Of a stretch of 64,000 bases of DNA, positions 8,341 to 17,623 are shown one piece after another. The stretch lies in contig NZ_CP121261.1 of NCBI RefSeq assembly GCF_029637605.1, positions 1,984,001-2,048,000 on the forward strand. The letters run 5' to 3'. Origin of the DNA: Achromobacter spanius. GTDB taxonomy: Bacteria; Pseudomonadota; Gammaproteobacteria; Burkholderiales; Burkholderiaceae_B. The position numbers and the translations under genes are program-made. Every line of letters starts with the position of its first letter. Within the stretch, counting starts at the first letter, position 1. The notes below the pieces were generated by a model. The model was not told the DNA's origin, did not search any database, and was given only the letters and a program-made list of their open reading frames with translations.

Positions 8341-8370
8341 GCATTTTTGAATGACGCGGCCCGGATTCGA

Positions 8371-8435
8371 TTGATGCTCGGGATTGAAGCCCGGCGTTGA
8401 TGGCTGACGTTGATATCTGGCATTGATGGCCCGGG
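8371..8435. repeat. Minisatellite: five tandem 13-bp units
   Basis: Five consecutive 13-bp units start with TTGA: TTGATGCTCGGGA, TTGAAGCCCGGCG, TTGATGGCTGACG, TTGATATCTGGCA and TTGATGGCCCGGG. The consensus is about TTGATGnCyGGCG. The array is non-coding and lies between the ORFs ending at 8340 and 8457. The units are diverged, so this is an old array rather than a recent expansion. Confidence 0.65.
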
Positions 8436-8456
8436 CCTATGCCTTGTTCTCAACCA

Positions 8457-8705
8457 TCAGCCTGGCTTGCGTTGAAAGGTCGCCATTTCCTCAGCGGTCC
8501 AACGCTGCCGGGCCTCGTCCTGGCAGCACGAGCGAAAAACCAGAGCGCCTACGCCCAGGAACCGGTCGACGTCCGCATCCGTCAGCTTGCCCTGCACCTC
8601 CAACAGGCAATCCGCATACGCGGACAACACCCCATCCCAGCCGTCCAGTCGGTCGGGCGCTACGGGCTGAGAAATCATGCGCGCCATCATTTCACTATGG
8701 TCCAT
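8457..8705 (-). CDS. Hypothetical protein (82 aa)
   Basis: The start at 8705 (MDHSEMMARMISQPV) has GAGGGGAG upstream and is preferred over an extension to 8810. The product is a small, mainly helical soluble protein with two cysteines in SCCQDEARQRW near the C-terminus. The family is not recognised. It lies downstream of the MCE-domain gene on the same strand, separated by about 130 bp. Confidence 0.55.
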   Translation of the reverse strand: MDHSEMMARMISQPVAPDRLDGWDGVLSAYADCLLEVQGKLTDADVDRFLGVGALVFRSCCQDEARQRWTAEEMATFQRKPG

Positions 8706-8834
8706 TCGATGTCTCCCCTCGGATACCGCACTGACGCCGCAATGCGGCAACTTTGTCCGCGCGATATCCAGCAAGTGGCATGCCCAAGCACCGCCCACCC
8801 TAGTAGGCATCGGGTCAGGAAGATATTCCGGCGC

Positions 8835-10466
8835 CTACCGTCGTGGCGTTACATCCGGCGCCCTGCCTCGCAATAGCGCGTCGGGGTTCGTCTGAAGATA
8901 ATCGGACAATTCCCGCAATGAGCGGGCCGCGCGGCCAAGCTCACGCAGGGCGGTATCGGTGCTTAATGGCAAGCGCGAATCCGGAGCCAGCAGCGCGCTC
9001 AAGGCAACCAGCGACCGGTTGGCTTGGCGCAGCATGGCCTGCGCCTCGGGAGCCAGTTGCGTATCCAGCCGCTTGACCAGGCGGGACGCGCCACGCAGCG
9101 CGCCCGCCAGCTCCGAGCCGATGGCATCAAACGGCACCTTGTCCAGCTTCGTCAAAATGCTGTTCAACTGCTGCTGCAACTGGTCCAGATTATTTGGCAC
9201 GGTGGGGATGAACGGTCGATCTTCCATCTTGAACGTCACCGGCGGTGCGTCGGGAAACTCGGCCAGCGCCACATACAGTTGCCCCGTCAACAGATTGCCG
9301 ATGCGCAACTGCGCCCGCGTGCCGCGCGCCACCATCGCCGTCAGCAATCTGCCGCTGGGGTGGGCGGTGTCGGCGCCCGAGAATTCCCTGATACGTCGGA
9401 ATGTCTGTCCGCCCAGGCGTTCGGGATACACCGTGGCGGAAACTTCCGCAAAGAACTGTTTGGTGGCGTCGTCGAAATCCAGGTTGATCGCATCGACCTG
9501 CCCGATGAGCACCCCGTAGGCGTCAATGGGCGCGCCGACCGCCAAGCCGCGCACCGACTGATCAAAACGCATGCGAATACGCAGTGGGACGCCATCTGGC
9601 TGGGCACGGGCAGCCGCTTCATTGGGAAAAATGGTGTAGGTTGCGCCGTCCGCGGCGGCCTGGGGGCCGTCCTGGTCCAAGGTATCAAAGGCCACACCGC
9701 CGATGAACACCGACACCAGGGATTGCGACCGCATTTGCAGGCCGCGCGAGTCGACGCTGAAATCCACGCCGCTTGCATTCCAGAAGCGCGTGCTGGGGTT
9801 GACGTAGGCGTCATTGGGCGCGTCGATAAAAACTTGCACGTCGACGCCACCGCCGCCCTTGGATAGCCCGTAGTTCACCACCTGCCCCACGGGAATGCGG
9901 CGGTAATAAACGGGCGAGCCGATATCCAGGGACCCCAGATCCGTCGCGTGCAGCGTGAAACGCTTGCCGGCGCGGTCCTGAGCCACTTCAGGCGGCACTT
10001 CCAGGCCCGTGAATTCGGTTTTCCGTTCGCCCTGCGCGCCTTTTTTTTCCTGGTCACCAACCGGGTCCAGGCCAATGTAGGAACCGGACAGCAGCGTGCC
10101 CAGGCCGGAGACGCCGCTGAGGGTCAGGCGCGGCCGTACCACCCAGAACACGGTGCCCTCCCGCAGCAGGCTGGCGGCGTCATTGTCAACGCGGATCGTC
10201 ACCACCACGCCGTTGCGTTCCGGATTCAGGCTGACGCGCTCCACCAGTCCCACCGTGACTTCCTTGTACCGGACCTGCGTCTTGCCGGCCTCCAGCCCCT
10301 CGGCGGTCTGGAAGTGGATGGTAGCCGTGGGGCCGGCGTTGAGCCAGGCCTGCACCACCAGCAGCAATCCACCGATCACGGCAATCACGGGCACCAGCCA
10401 TATCCAGGATATGCGGCGTGCCTTGCGCGGCGGAATTGTGGGTGCTGCGGAACCAGACTCGGCCAT
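8835..10466 (-). CDS. pqiB: PqiB-type intermembrane transport protein with three MCE domains
   Basis: The 543-residue product matches E. coli PqiB in length. An N-terminal transmembrane anchor (about 20-42, WIWLVPVIAVIGGLLLVVQA) is followed by three MCE repeats at roughly 45-135, 160-260 and 285-375. A helical C-terminus with DQLQQQLNSIL follows. PqiB forms a stacked hexameric tube across the periplasm that moves lipids between inner and outer membranes. The start is fixed by AAGGAG upstream of ATG. The usual PqiA membrane partner and the PqiC lipoprotein are not adjacent, so the gene is an orphan here. Confidence 0.88.
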   Translation of the reverse strand: MAESGSAAPTIPPRKARRISWIWLVPVIAVIGGLLLVVQAWLNAGPTATIHFQTAEGLEAGKTQVRYKEVTVGLVERVSLNPERNGVVVTIRVDNDAASLLREGTVFWVVRPRLTLSGVSGLGTLLSGSYIGLDPVGDQEKKGAQGERKTEFTGLEVPPEVAQDRAGKRFTLHATDLGSLDIGSPVYYRRIPVGQVVNYGLSKGGGGVDVQVFIDAPNDAYVNPSTRFWNASGVDFSVDSRGLQMRSQSLVSVFIGGVAFDTLDQDGPQAAADGATYTIFPNEAAARAQPDGVPLRIRMRFDQSVRGLAVGAPIDAYGVLIGQVDAINLDFDDATKQFFAEVSATVYPERLGGQTFRRIREFSGADTAHPSGRLLTAMVARGTRAQLRIGNLLTGQLYVALAEFPDAPPVTFKMEDRPFIPTVPNNLDQLQQQLNSILTKLDKVPFDAIGSELAGALRGASRLVKRLDTQLAPEAQAMLRQANRSLVALSALLAPDSRLPLSTDTALRELGRAARSLRELSDYLQTNPDALLRGRAPDVTPRR

Positions 10467-10564
10467 CGAGGATATCTCCTTCGTGTACGCAGCAGACCCG
10501 AACGCCCGCCAGCAAGCGCCTGGAATAGCAGGTAGCATGGCCCTCCTATTTGGAGGAAGTCAAC

Positions 10565-11059
10565 GTGAATATCGCCATCCGCCCCGCAGCCCCTTCGGAC
10601 GCGGCCCAGATCTACGCCTTCATCACTGAACTGGCCGTCTACGAACGCGCCGCGCATGAAGTGATCGCGAGCGCCGACGACGTCGCCCGCACCCTGTTCG
10701 CCCCCGGGGCGCCAGCCAAGGCCTTGATGTGCCTGGCGGACGGCAAACCCATCGGGTACGCCGTCTATTTCTACAGCTATTCCACCTGGCTAGGCAAGAA
10801 CGGTATTTACCTGGAAGACCTGTACATCACCCCCGAGCACCGCGGCATTGGCGCCGGGCGCGACCTGTTGCGCCACCTGGCACAGGAAGCCGTGGCCAAC
10901 GATTGCGGCCGGCTGGAATGGAGCGTGCTGGACTGGAACCAGCCGGCTATCGACTTCTATGTGTCGATCGGCGCGCGGCCGCTGGATGAATGGGTGCGCT
11001 ACCGCCTGACCGACGATGCGCTGAAGCAGTTCGCCGAAGGCCGTCGCCAGCCCGCCTAG
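10565..11059 (+). CDS. GNAT N-acetyltransferase, spermidine/thialysine type
   Basis: The start is a GTG with GGAGGAAG five bases upstream; a TTG at 10550 is possible but less likely. The 164-residue product has one GNAT domain. The segment YFYSYSTWLGKNGIYLEDLY followed by PEHRGIGAGRDLL closely matches the acetyl-CoA binding region of the SAT1/SAT2 group, which acetylates polyamines or thialysine. The substrate is inferred. It converges with the next gene, and the two stop codons overlap within CTAG at 11056-11059. Confidence 0.9.
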   Translation: MNIAIRPAAPSDAAQIYAFITELAVYERAAHEVIASADDVARTLFAPGAPAKALMCLADGKPIGYAVYFYSYSTWLGKNGIYLEDLYITPEHRGIGAGRDLLRHLAQEAVANDCGRLEWSVLDWNQPAIDFYVSIGARPLDEWVRYRLTDDALKQFAEGRRQPA

Positions 11060-11364
11060 AATTCGGGCAGATCGAACAGTGTGTGCAGCGTAGAGCTGGG
11101 GGCGGGCACGGACGCAAGCAGCTCGCGTCCGTCGTCAGCCACCAACACCCGGACGGGTCGCAGCGCCACGCTGGTGCCGTCCACACTGATGGCGGTTTCC
11201 ACGTCCACCCCCGCCTTGATCGCGTCGATCACCTCGGATGCCGACGCGGTGCCGGGTTCGGTGACCCAGCCCGGTACGCCGCGCTCGGCCTGGCCCCAGC
11301 GTACATAGGTGATGTGCCCGCTGACGGGCTCTTTTCGAACGGCGACGATCACGTAAAAAGACAT
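11056..11364 (-). CDS. Hypothetical protein (102 aa)
   Basis: The product begins MSFYVIVAVRKEPVSGHITYVRWG and ends TLFDLPEF. It looks like a small beta-rich soluble protein and faintly resembles DUF3892-type proteins, but I am not sure. Its stop codon shares bases with the stop of the convergent acetyltransferase. It lies upstream of kdsA's 3' end on the same strand, about 70 bp away. Confidence 0.6.
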   Translation of the reverse strand: MSFYVIVAVRKEPVSGHITYVRWGQAERGVPGWVTEPGTASASEVIDAIKAGVDVETAISVDGTSVALRPVRVLVADDGRELLASVPAPSSTLHTLFDLPEF

Positions 11365-11433
11365 CCAGGCCTCCCTGAAGTGGTGTGGCCAGGATCGTAT
11401 AGCAAGTTGCCGGTGATGGCATACCCGCCCGCG

Positions 11434-12498
<1,065 letters not shown>

Positions 12499-12512
12499 TC
12501 AAAGGCGGGCTC

Positions 12513-13730
12513 ATGGGTTTCTTAGACACACTGTTCCGGCGCACGCCCTCGCCGGACCAGTTCGCCAAGCTGTTCGTGGCGGCGGCGCGCAAACAAGGCT
12601 TCGAGGGCGATGTGGCGTACAAGGCCGACGAATTTCGGTTATTGCTGGGTGAAGGCTCGTACTTCAACCTGCATAACGCCTACCACGCCTACTGCAACAC
12701 GCAGGGGGCGCAGCAAAAGCGCGCCTTACAGGGTTTCGTGTCGGCCTTGGCAGGCAGCAAGCAGGCAACGCCGCAGCAGGCCACGGTGATCAGGCCGATG
12801 CTACGCGCCGTGATCCGCAGCCGTACCGCGCTGGAAGACGTGCGCCTGCATCACGTTCGCACCGAAGGCGACGACAGCTCCTTCCACCCCGCCTTTCAGC
12901 CGTTTGGCGACGATTGCGTGGTGCTGCTGGCGCTGGACCACCCGGACGCGATCTCCACCCTGACCAACGGCCCCGAGGCCGCCTGGCAACTGACGTACGA
13001 CGAGGCCCTGGCCATTGCCATCGACAACCTGCGCGACACCCCCGACAACTTTACCGAGCTTGCGCCAGGCGTCTACCGTGGCGGATGGGGCGACGGCTAC
13101 GACATCAGCCGCGCCCTGCTGCCCGACATGATCGAGCGCGTACCGGTGCGCGGCCGGCCGGTCTTCATGATGCCCACGCGCGACGTGCTGCTTGTTAGCG
13201 GTGACAACGACCACAACGGCATGACCATGATGGTTGAACTGTGCCACCAGGCGCTGACGCAAGGCCGTTCGGTCAGCGCGCACATGTACCACTACGAAGA
13301 GCGGCAAGCACTGCGCTATGTGCCCAAGGATTCATCGCTTGCGCAACGCCAGGCGCATCTTGCCCGCCTGCTCGACAAGTCCGACTACGACGCGCAGAAG
13401 GCCACGCTGGACCATATCCACGAAGAACAGGGCATGGATATCTATGTGGCCAACTACAACCTGTTCACGGCGGACGACGACCCGGTCATGTCGTTCTCGT
13501 TGGCGTCATGGACGCGCGGGGTCGACACGTCGCTGCCCAAGGTTGACCGCCTGGCCCTGGTGCGCCCCGAGGCCGAAGACGAGCTCGGCGAAGTGAGGGT
13601 GGTGTCATGGGAACAGTCGGCGCATCTGCTGGAGCCCTTGCTGACCAAAGAACCGGGGTACCCGGTCCGGTATCGCACTCGCGGCTTTCCCGAAGACTCC
13701 CAGCTTGCCGAATTGGACGAAGTGCCGTAA
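12513..13730 (+). CDS. YtpQ-like (DUF1444) protein
   Basis: The 405-residue soluble product begins MGFLDTLFRRTPSPDQF. The central part includes a lengthy segment with DEALAIAIDNLR, then WGDGYDISRALLPDMIERV and a PTRDVLLVSG strand. This is the pattern of the Firmicute YtpQ/DUF1444 family (A..NLR, NDGYDASR, P..DVL). The N-terminal 100 residues and the C-terminal 120 residues go beyond the usual YtpQ length. Function is unknown, probably cytosolic. It is divergent from kdsA. Confidence 0.75.
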   Translation: MGFLDTLFRRTPSPDQFAKLFVAAARKQGFEGDVAYKADEFRLLLGEGSYFNLHNAYHAYCNTQGAQQKRALQGFVSALAGSKQATPQQATVIRPMLRAVIRSRTALEDVRLHHVRTEGDDSSFHPAFQPFGDDCVVLLALDHPDAISTLTNGPEAAWQLTYDEALAIAIDNLRDTPDNFTELAPGVYRGGWGDGYDISRALLPDMIERVPVRGRPVFMMPTRDVLLVSGDNDHNGMTMMVELCHQALTQGRSVSAHMYHYEERQALRYVPKDSSLAQRQAHLARLLDKSDYDAQKATLDHIHEEQGMDIYVANYNLFTADDDPVMSFSLASWTRGVDTSLPKVDRLALVRPEAEDELGEVRVVSWEQSAHLLEPLLTKEPGYPVRYRTRGFPEDSQLAELDEVP

Positions 13731-13807
13731 TCGGCAGTGAAGGCTCTGATCAGTAACGCCCGAGGACGCTGCCTACGCAAGGACGGCGGCGGTCCCCCGG
13801 GCATATC

Positions 13808-14392
13808 TCAACCCTTGAGCTGCCGAGCCTCCAGGCTCCACAACACCGGATCGCTTGTGGATACCCCCACCGCCCCGTGCTTCATGGCGATGCCGATGTC
13901 CGTCTGGTTGCAGACGAACCCCGAGGCAACGATGGGCGGCAGCGCTTGCAAGTCTTGCTTGGCCATGTGCGTCAGCATGGGTGCGGGCATCAACTGAACC
14001 AGGTTGGGGTCGCTTTGCTCCAGCGCCTTGACGCTGCGCGGCCAGGTCGAACGGTCGGTCACGAACACCTTTTGCATGGTGACCATGCCCGCCCGGTTGG
14101 CACGTTGAATGGTGGCCACGCGGGTGGATACCAGGCTGGCCACGCCGATATCGGCCAGGTATTCCACCCCGCCCTTGTCCTGCGACAGGCCCTCGCAACT
14201 GTCGATGTTGACGATGGCGAACTTGCCCGCGCGCTTCAAGGTGGCGATGACGGGCGCCAGCTTGCGCAGTTCGACGTTGGCGACGATACCGATTTCGGCC
14301 ACGCTGCCCACGAAGGTGTTGATCTGCTCAAGCCCGTACAAGGTCGCAATGACCGGGTGACGCGCCAGACATGCCCCAAATGACCTATCCAT
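13808..14392 (-). CDS. glpP: GlpP-type glycerol-3-phosphate-responsive antiterminator
   Basis: The 194-residue product matches the Bacillus GlpP family: an alpha/beta-barrel-like protein with NVELRKLAPVIATLKRAGK, the EYLADIGVASLVSTR segment, and a C-terminal ASGFVCNQTDI plus GAVGVSTSDPVLW. In Bacillus, GlpP with glycerol 3-phosphate binds the glpD leader mRNA and prevents termination. Here it is the last gene of the glycerol operon, two bases after the flavoprotein stop. It has AGGAAG as ribosome site. Such a regulator is more familiar in Firmicutes than in Proteobacteria, which usually use GlpR. Its probable RNA target is the leader at 20673-20713. Confidence 0.9.
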   Translation of the reverse strand: MDRSFGACLARHPVIATLYGLEQINTFVGSVAEIGIVANVELRKLAPVIATLKRAGKFAIVNIDSCEGLSQDKGGVEYLADIGVASLVSTRVATIQRANRAGMVTMQKVFVTDRSTWPRSVKALEQSDPNLVQLMPAPMLTHMAKQDLQALPPIVASGFVCNQTDIGIAMKHGAVGVSTSDPVLWSLEARQLKG

Positions 14393-14394
14393 GG

Positions 14395-15951
14395 TTATCG
14401 ATCTTCCTGACCGTAAAAGCGCTGATCGCTCAAGCCCAGCTTGCCCGGGTTCAGCAGGTTTTGGGGATCCAGCTGGCGCTTGACGGCAAGCATCAGATTG
14501 AACGCGCCGCCCAGCGATTCCTGCATGTACGGCGCCCGCAACAAGCCCACGCCATGATGGTGGCTGAGCGCGGCATTATATTTAATCAGCACGGCGTTGG
14601 CGGCATCCCAGGCGGTGCGATACCACGTGGCGCGCTGCTCCACCGCGACGTCGCCGCGCAACGAAAAATACAGGCAGGCGCCGTCCACGTAAGCATGCGA
14701 CTGGTGCGCGGACCCCGCCAGCGTGCCGGGCACCGCATTCACCGCCGCCACCACCTCGTCGTAGATGGCGGACAGGTCGCTCCAGCGCCCCGACATTTCC
14801 AGCGTATCGGCCACGAAGCCCGGGCTGCGCTTGAAGCCTTCGGCGCTTTTTCCGGTCAGGTAGCGCGTTTCCAGCCAGCGTTCGAAGATGGCCTCGCCGT
14901 CGAGCTTTTCGCCCAGTTCCTCGCAGACGCCTTCGCTGATCTGCATGACGGCGTCCACCATCTGGCGCGCGCCCTCATCGGCCACCAGCAACACGTTCAG
15001 GTCAGGCCGGTTGAACTGCACGCCGCTTTCCAATTCGTCGTACAGGCGCAGCGCCGCGGGGTTTGCGCCGCGCTGCATGATCTCGCGGCAGGCATCCAGG
15101 CCGATGGCAAAGGTCTTGAAACCGTAGGCGATGGCGCGGCCATAGTCGGGCAGCCTATGCAGCTTCAAACGCAGCCGCACGATCACGCCCAGCGTGCCTT
15201 CCGACCCGATGAACAACTGCTGCAGGTCCGGCCCCACCGCCGCGCGCGAGTAGCCGCCCACCGTGACCAAGCTGCCGTCCGCCAGCACCACGTCCATGCC
15301 GAACACCATGTCTTCGATCTTGCCGTAGCGCGTGGACAGTTGCCCTGCCCCGCGGCAGGCAGCCCAGCCGCCCACGGTGCTGATGCCGAACGACGACGGC
15401 CAATGACCCATCGTCAACCCGTATTCCTTCTGGATGGTCTCTTCGAAGACATCGCCGAACATGCCGGCTTCCACGTCCACGATCTGGCTGTCGCGGTCCA
15501 CGCCGATCAGCTTGTTCAATTGGCAAACGTCCAGCACGATGCCACCGCGCACGGGCAAGGCCGCGCCCGTGACGTTGCTGCGTCCGGCGGACACGGTGAC
15601 CGGAATCGCCGCGGCATGCGCGATGCGCATGACCGCCTGCACCTGCTCCACCGACGACACCGCCACGATAACCGCGTGCGGCGTGGCGGGCTTGCCGCCC
15701 GTCTCCGACACCATCGATCCGGCCCACCAGTCGCGGGTCCAGGCCACCACATCGCCCGTGGCGGTCAACACGTTGTCGGCCACATGGCGCAAGGAGTCCA
15801 GCTGCGCGTCAGACACGCGCACGGGGTCGCGCTGCAAGCCGGCTTCACCGCCGGTGCCTGTCAAGGTGGCGGCATAGGCCGGCGGCGTGTGTGCGCCCAC
15901 CACGTAATTGCCCCGGTTATAGCCGCGCTTGATGGCTTCTTTACTGATCAT
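14395..15951 (-). CDS. FAD-linked oxidase of the alkyldihydroxyacetonephosphate-synthase type
   Basis: The 518-residue flavoprotein has a PCMH-type FAD domain (about 85-270: VSAGRSNVTGAALP, GISTVGGWAACRGAGQLSTRYG, FIGSEGTLGVIVRLRLK). The C-terminal substrate cap ends in LSHHHGVGLLRAPY. The S-H-x-H-G-V-G motif is the hallmark of alkyl-DHAP synthases, though related enzymes oxidise D-lactate or glycolate. Its start overlaps the glpD stop by 4 bp (ATGA), so it is translationally coupled. In this operon it may act on dihydroxyacetone phosphate or a 2-hydroxy acid linked to glycerol use. The true reaction is unknown. Confidence 0.85.
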   Translation of the reverse strand: MISKEAIKRGYNRGNYVVGAHTPPAYAATLTGTGGEAGLQRDPVRVSDAQLDSLRHVADNVLTATGDVVAWTRDWWAGSMVSETGGKPATPHAVIVAVSSVEQVQAVMRIAHAAAIPVTVSAGRSNVTGAALPVRGGIVLDVCQLNKLIGVDRDSQIVDVEAGMFGDVFEETIQKEYGLTMGHWPSSFGISTVGGWAACRGAGQLSTRYGKIEDMVFGMDVVLADGSLVTVGGYSRAAVGPDLQQLFIGSEGTLGVIVRLRLKLHRLPDYGRAIAYGFKTFAIGLDACREIMQRGANPAALRLYDELESGVQFNRPDLNVLLVADEGARQMVDAVMQISEGVCEELGEKLDGEAIFERWLETRYLTGKSAEGFKRSPGFVADTLEMSGRWSDLSAIYDEVVAAVNAVPGTLAGSAHQSHAYVDGACLYFSLRGDVAVEQRATWYRTAWDAANAVLIKYNAALSHHHGVGLLRAPYMQESLGGAFNLMLAVKRQLDPQNLLNPGKLGLSDQRFYGQEDR

Positions 15952-17582
15952 TGTTCATCTCCCATGAGTATGGATTTTTCGTGCTTGATAGCAGCCAGGT
16001 ATTCGTTGACCTGCTGCGCGATGGTGGCGGGCGGCACTCCGAGTTCCGCCTGCAAGATCTGTCCCACGCGGACGGCTGCTTGCGCCGAAGCGTCGCGCGC
16101 CATCAGGCGGGAGCGCATGCGCCGGGCCAGTACGTCTTCGACGGTGCCCGCCATTTCATGGCGCACTGCGTAAAGCACTTCGGCTTCGGTGTACGGCAGG
16201 CCGTGAACAATGGGCGCCAGCAAGGCCGGCGATGCCTGCATCAGGTCACTGACAAAGCGCGCCTCGGTGCCGTAGCGTTCGCCCAGATGCGCCGACATGC
16301 CGCCAGACGCCACGATGGCTTGCGGGTCGTAGCCCGCCGCCCCCAGCAGATAGGCCTTCTTGGTCTGGCAGGCGTTGCGCTGCCCCAGCACCTGCTGCGC
16401 GGCGTCGATGGTTTGCTCGGCCATATGCCGCGACGTGGTGAGCTTGCCGCCCACGATCGTGACCAAGCCGTCGGCCGACACGCGGATCTCGTGGTTGCGT
16501 TTGATCTCCAGCGTCTTGCCGCCCGGCGGCGCCACCAGCGGCCGGCAGCCCGCGATGCTGCCCACCACGTCTTCGGCTTGCAGGTCGGTCTTCAGTGCCG
16601 AGCGCGCGCCTTCCAGCAGGAAGTCGAGCTCTCGCCGCGTGCAGTACACGTCATCCAGATTGCCGTCGTAGTCTTCATCCGTCGTGCCCAGGTAAGACAC
16701 GTCGCCCCAGCGCGTGATGGTGGCGCGGCGGCTGCGGCCAGGTACGGGAATGGTGACGGTACAGTCGTTGCGAATCTTCATCCACGGCACGGCCACGTGC
16801 ACGCCCTTGGCCGGACGTACATGCAAGGCGGGCTCGTCGCCTTTTTTCGCGCCGGTCCAGTCGCGCAGCCACACCCCCGTAGCCATGATGACCACACGGG
16901 CGCGGGCGCGGATTTCGCGCCCGTCCGCGTGCACGATCACGCCATCGACCTTGCCTTGCGCGTCGCGCGTTACCGCGACCGCCTTGGCGTGGTTGGCCAC
17001 CGCCGCGCCGTGAAAGGCGGCGGTGCGCGCAACCGTCAACGTCAGGCGCGCGTCGTCCACCCGCGCGTCGTAGTAAAGAAAGCCGCCCAGCAGGCCGTCG
17101 GCTTTGAAGGTTGGGCAATGCGACAGGACTTCCGCCGCCGTCAGCTTCTGGTGCAGGATGCCTTCGCGCCAGCCGCCGGCCATGTCGTAGGTCCAGAGCA
17201 GGCTTTCAAAGGCCTTGGACAAGCGCTTGTCAAACACCCCGTCGCGTTCCAGGATGGGAAACAGAAACGGCAGGCGCTGCACCAGATGCCGCGCATTGCG
17301 CCGCAAGCGCTGGCGCTCGTGCAGCGAATGGCGCACCAGGCCCAGGTTGCCCTGCTCGATGTAGCGCAAGCCACCATGCACCATCTTCGAAGATTTGGAC
17401 GAGGTGCCCGAAGCGAAGTCGTCTTTCTCGATGACAGCGACACGGTATCCGCGCAAGGCCGCATCCAAGGCGGCATAAGCGCCGGTAATCCCGCCCCCCA
17501 CGATCAACATGTCGAATTGTTCACTGCCCAACCGGTCCAAGTGTTCCTGCCGATTCAGGCGTAATGGCTCGGTGCTGGTCAT
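15948..17582 (-). CDS. glpD: Aerobic glycerol-3-phosphate dehydrogenase
   Basis: This membrane-associated FAD enzyme oxidises glycerol 3-phosphate to dihydroxyacetone phosphate and feeds electrons to quinone. The 544-residue product has an N-terminal Rossmann motif MLIVGGGITGAYAALDAALR (about 25-44) and the family signature FASGTSSKSSKMVHGGLRY. A C-terminal helical domain follows after about 400. ATG 17582 is chosen because it gives the family length and begins the conserved region 24 residues in. It lies 41 bp after glpK and overlaps the flavoprotein start by 4 bp. Confidence 0.95.
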   Translation of the reverse strand: MTSTEPLRLNRQEHLDRLGSEQFDMLIVGGGITGAYAALDAALRGYRVAVIEKDDFASGTSSKSSKMVHGGLRYIEQGNLGLVRHSLHERQRLRRNARHLVQRLPFLFPILERDGVFDKRLSKAFESLLWTYDMAGGWREGILHQKLTAAEVLSHCPTFKADGLLGGFLYYDARVDDARLTLTVARTAAFHGAAVANHAKAVAVTRDAQGKVDGVIVHADGREIRARARVVIMATGVWLRDWTGAKKGDEPALHVRPAKGVHVAVPWMKIRNDCTVTIPVPGRSRRATITRWGDVSYLGTTDEDYDGNLDDVYCTRRELDFLLEGARSALKTDLQAEDVVGSIAGCRPLVAPPGGKTLEIKRNHEIRVSADGLVTIVGGKLTTSRHMAEQTIDAAQQVLGQRNACQTKKAYLLGAAGYDPQAIVASGGMSAHLGERYGTEARFVSDLMQASPALLAPIVHGLPYTEAEVLYAVRHEMAGTVEDVLARRMRSRLMARDASAQAAVRVGQILQAELGVPPATIAQQVNEYLAAIKHEKSILMGDEQ

Positions 17583-17623
17583 GTCGGCCCGATCCTTTCT
17601 GGGCTTTCTGGATAGCCACCCGA

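Noticed and set aside
8371..8435. CRISPR-like array from short repeats
   Set aside because: The 13-bp units are directly adjacent and diverged, with no spacers.
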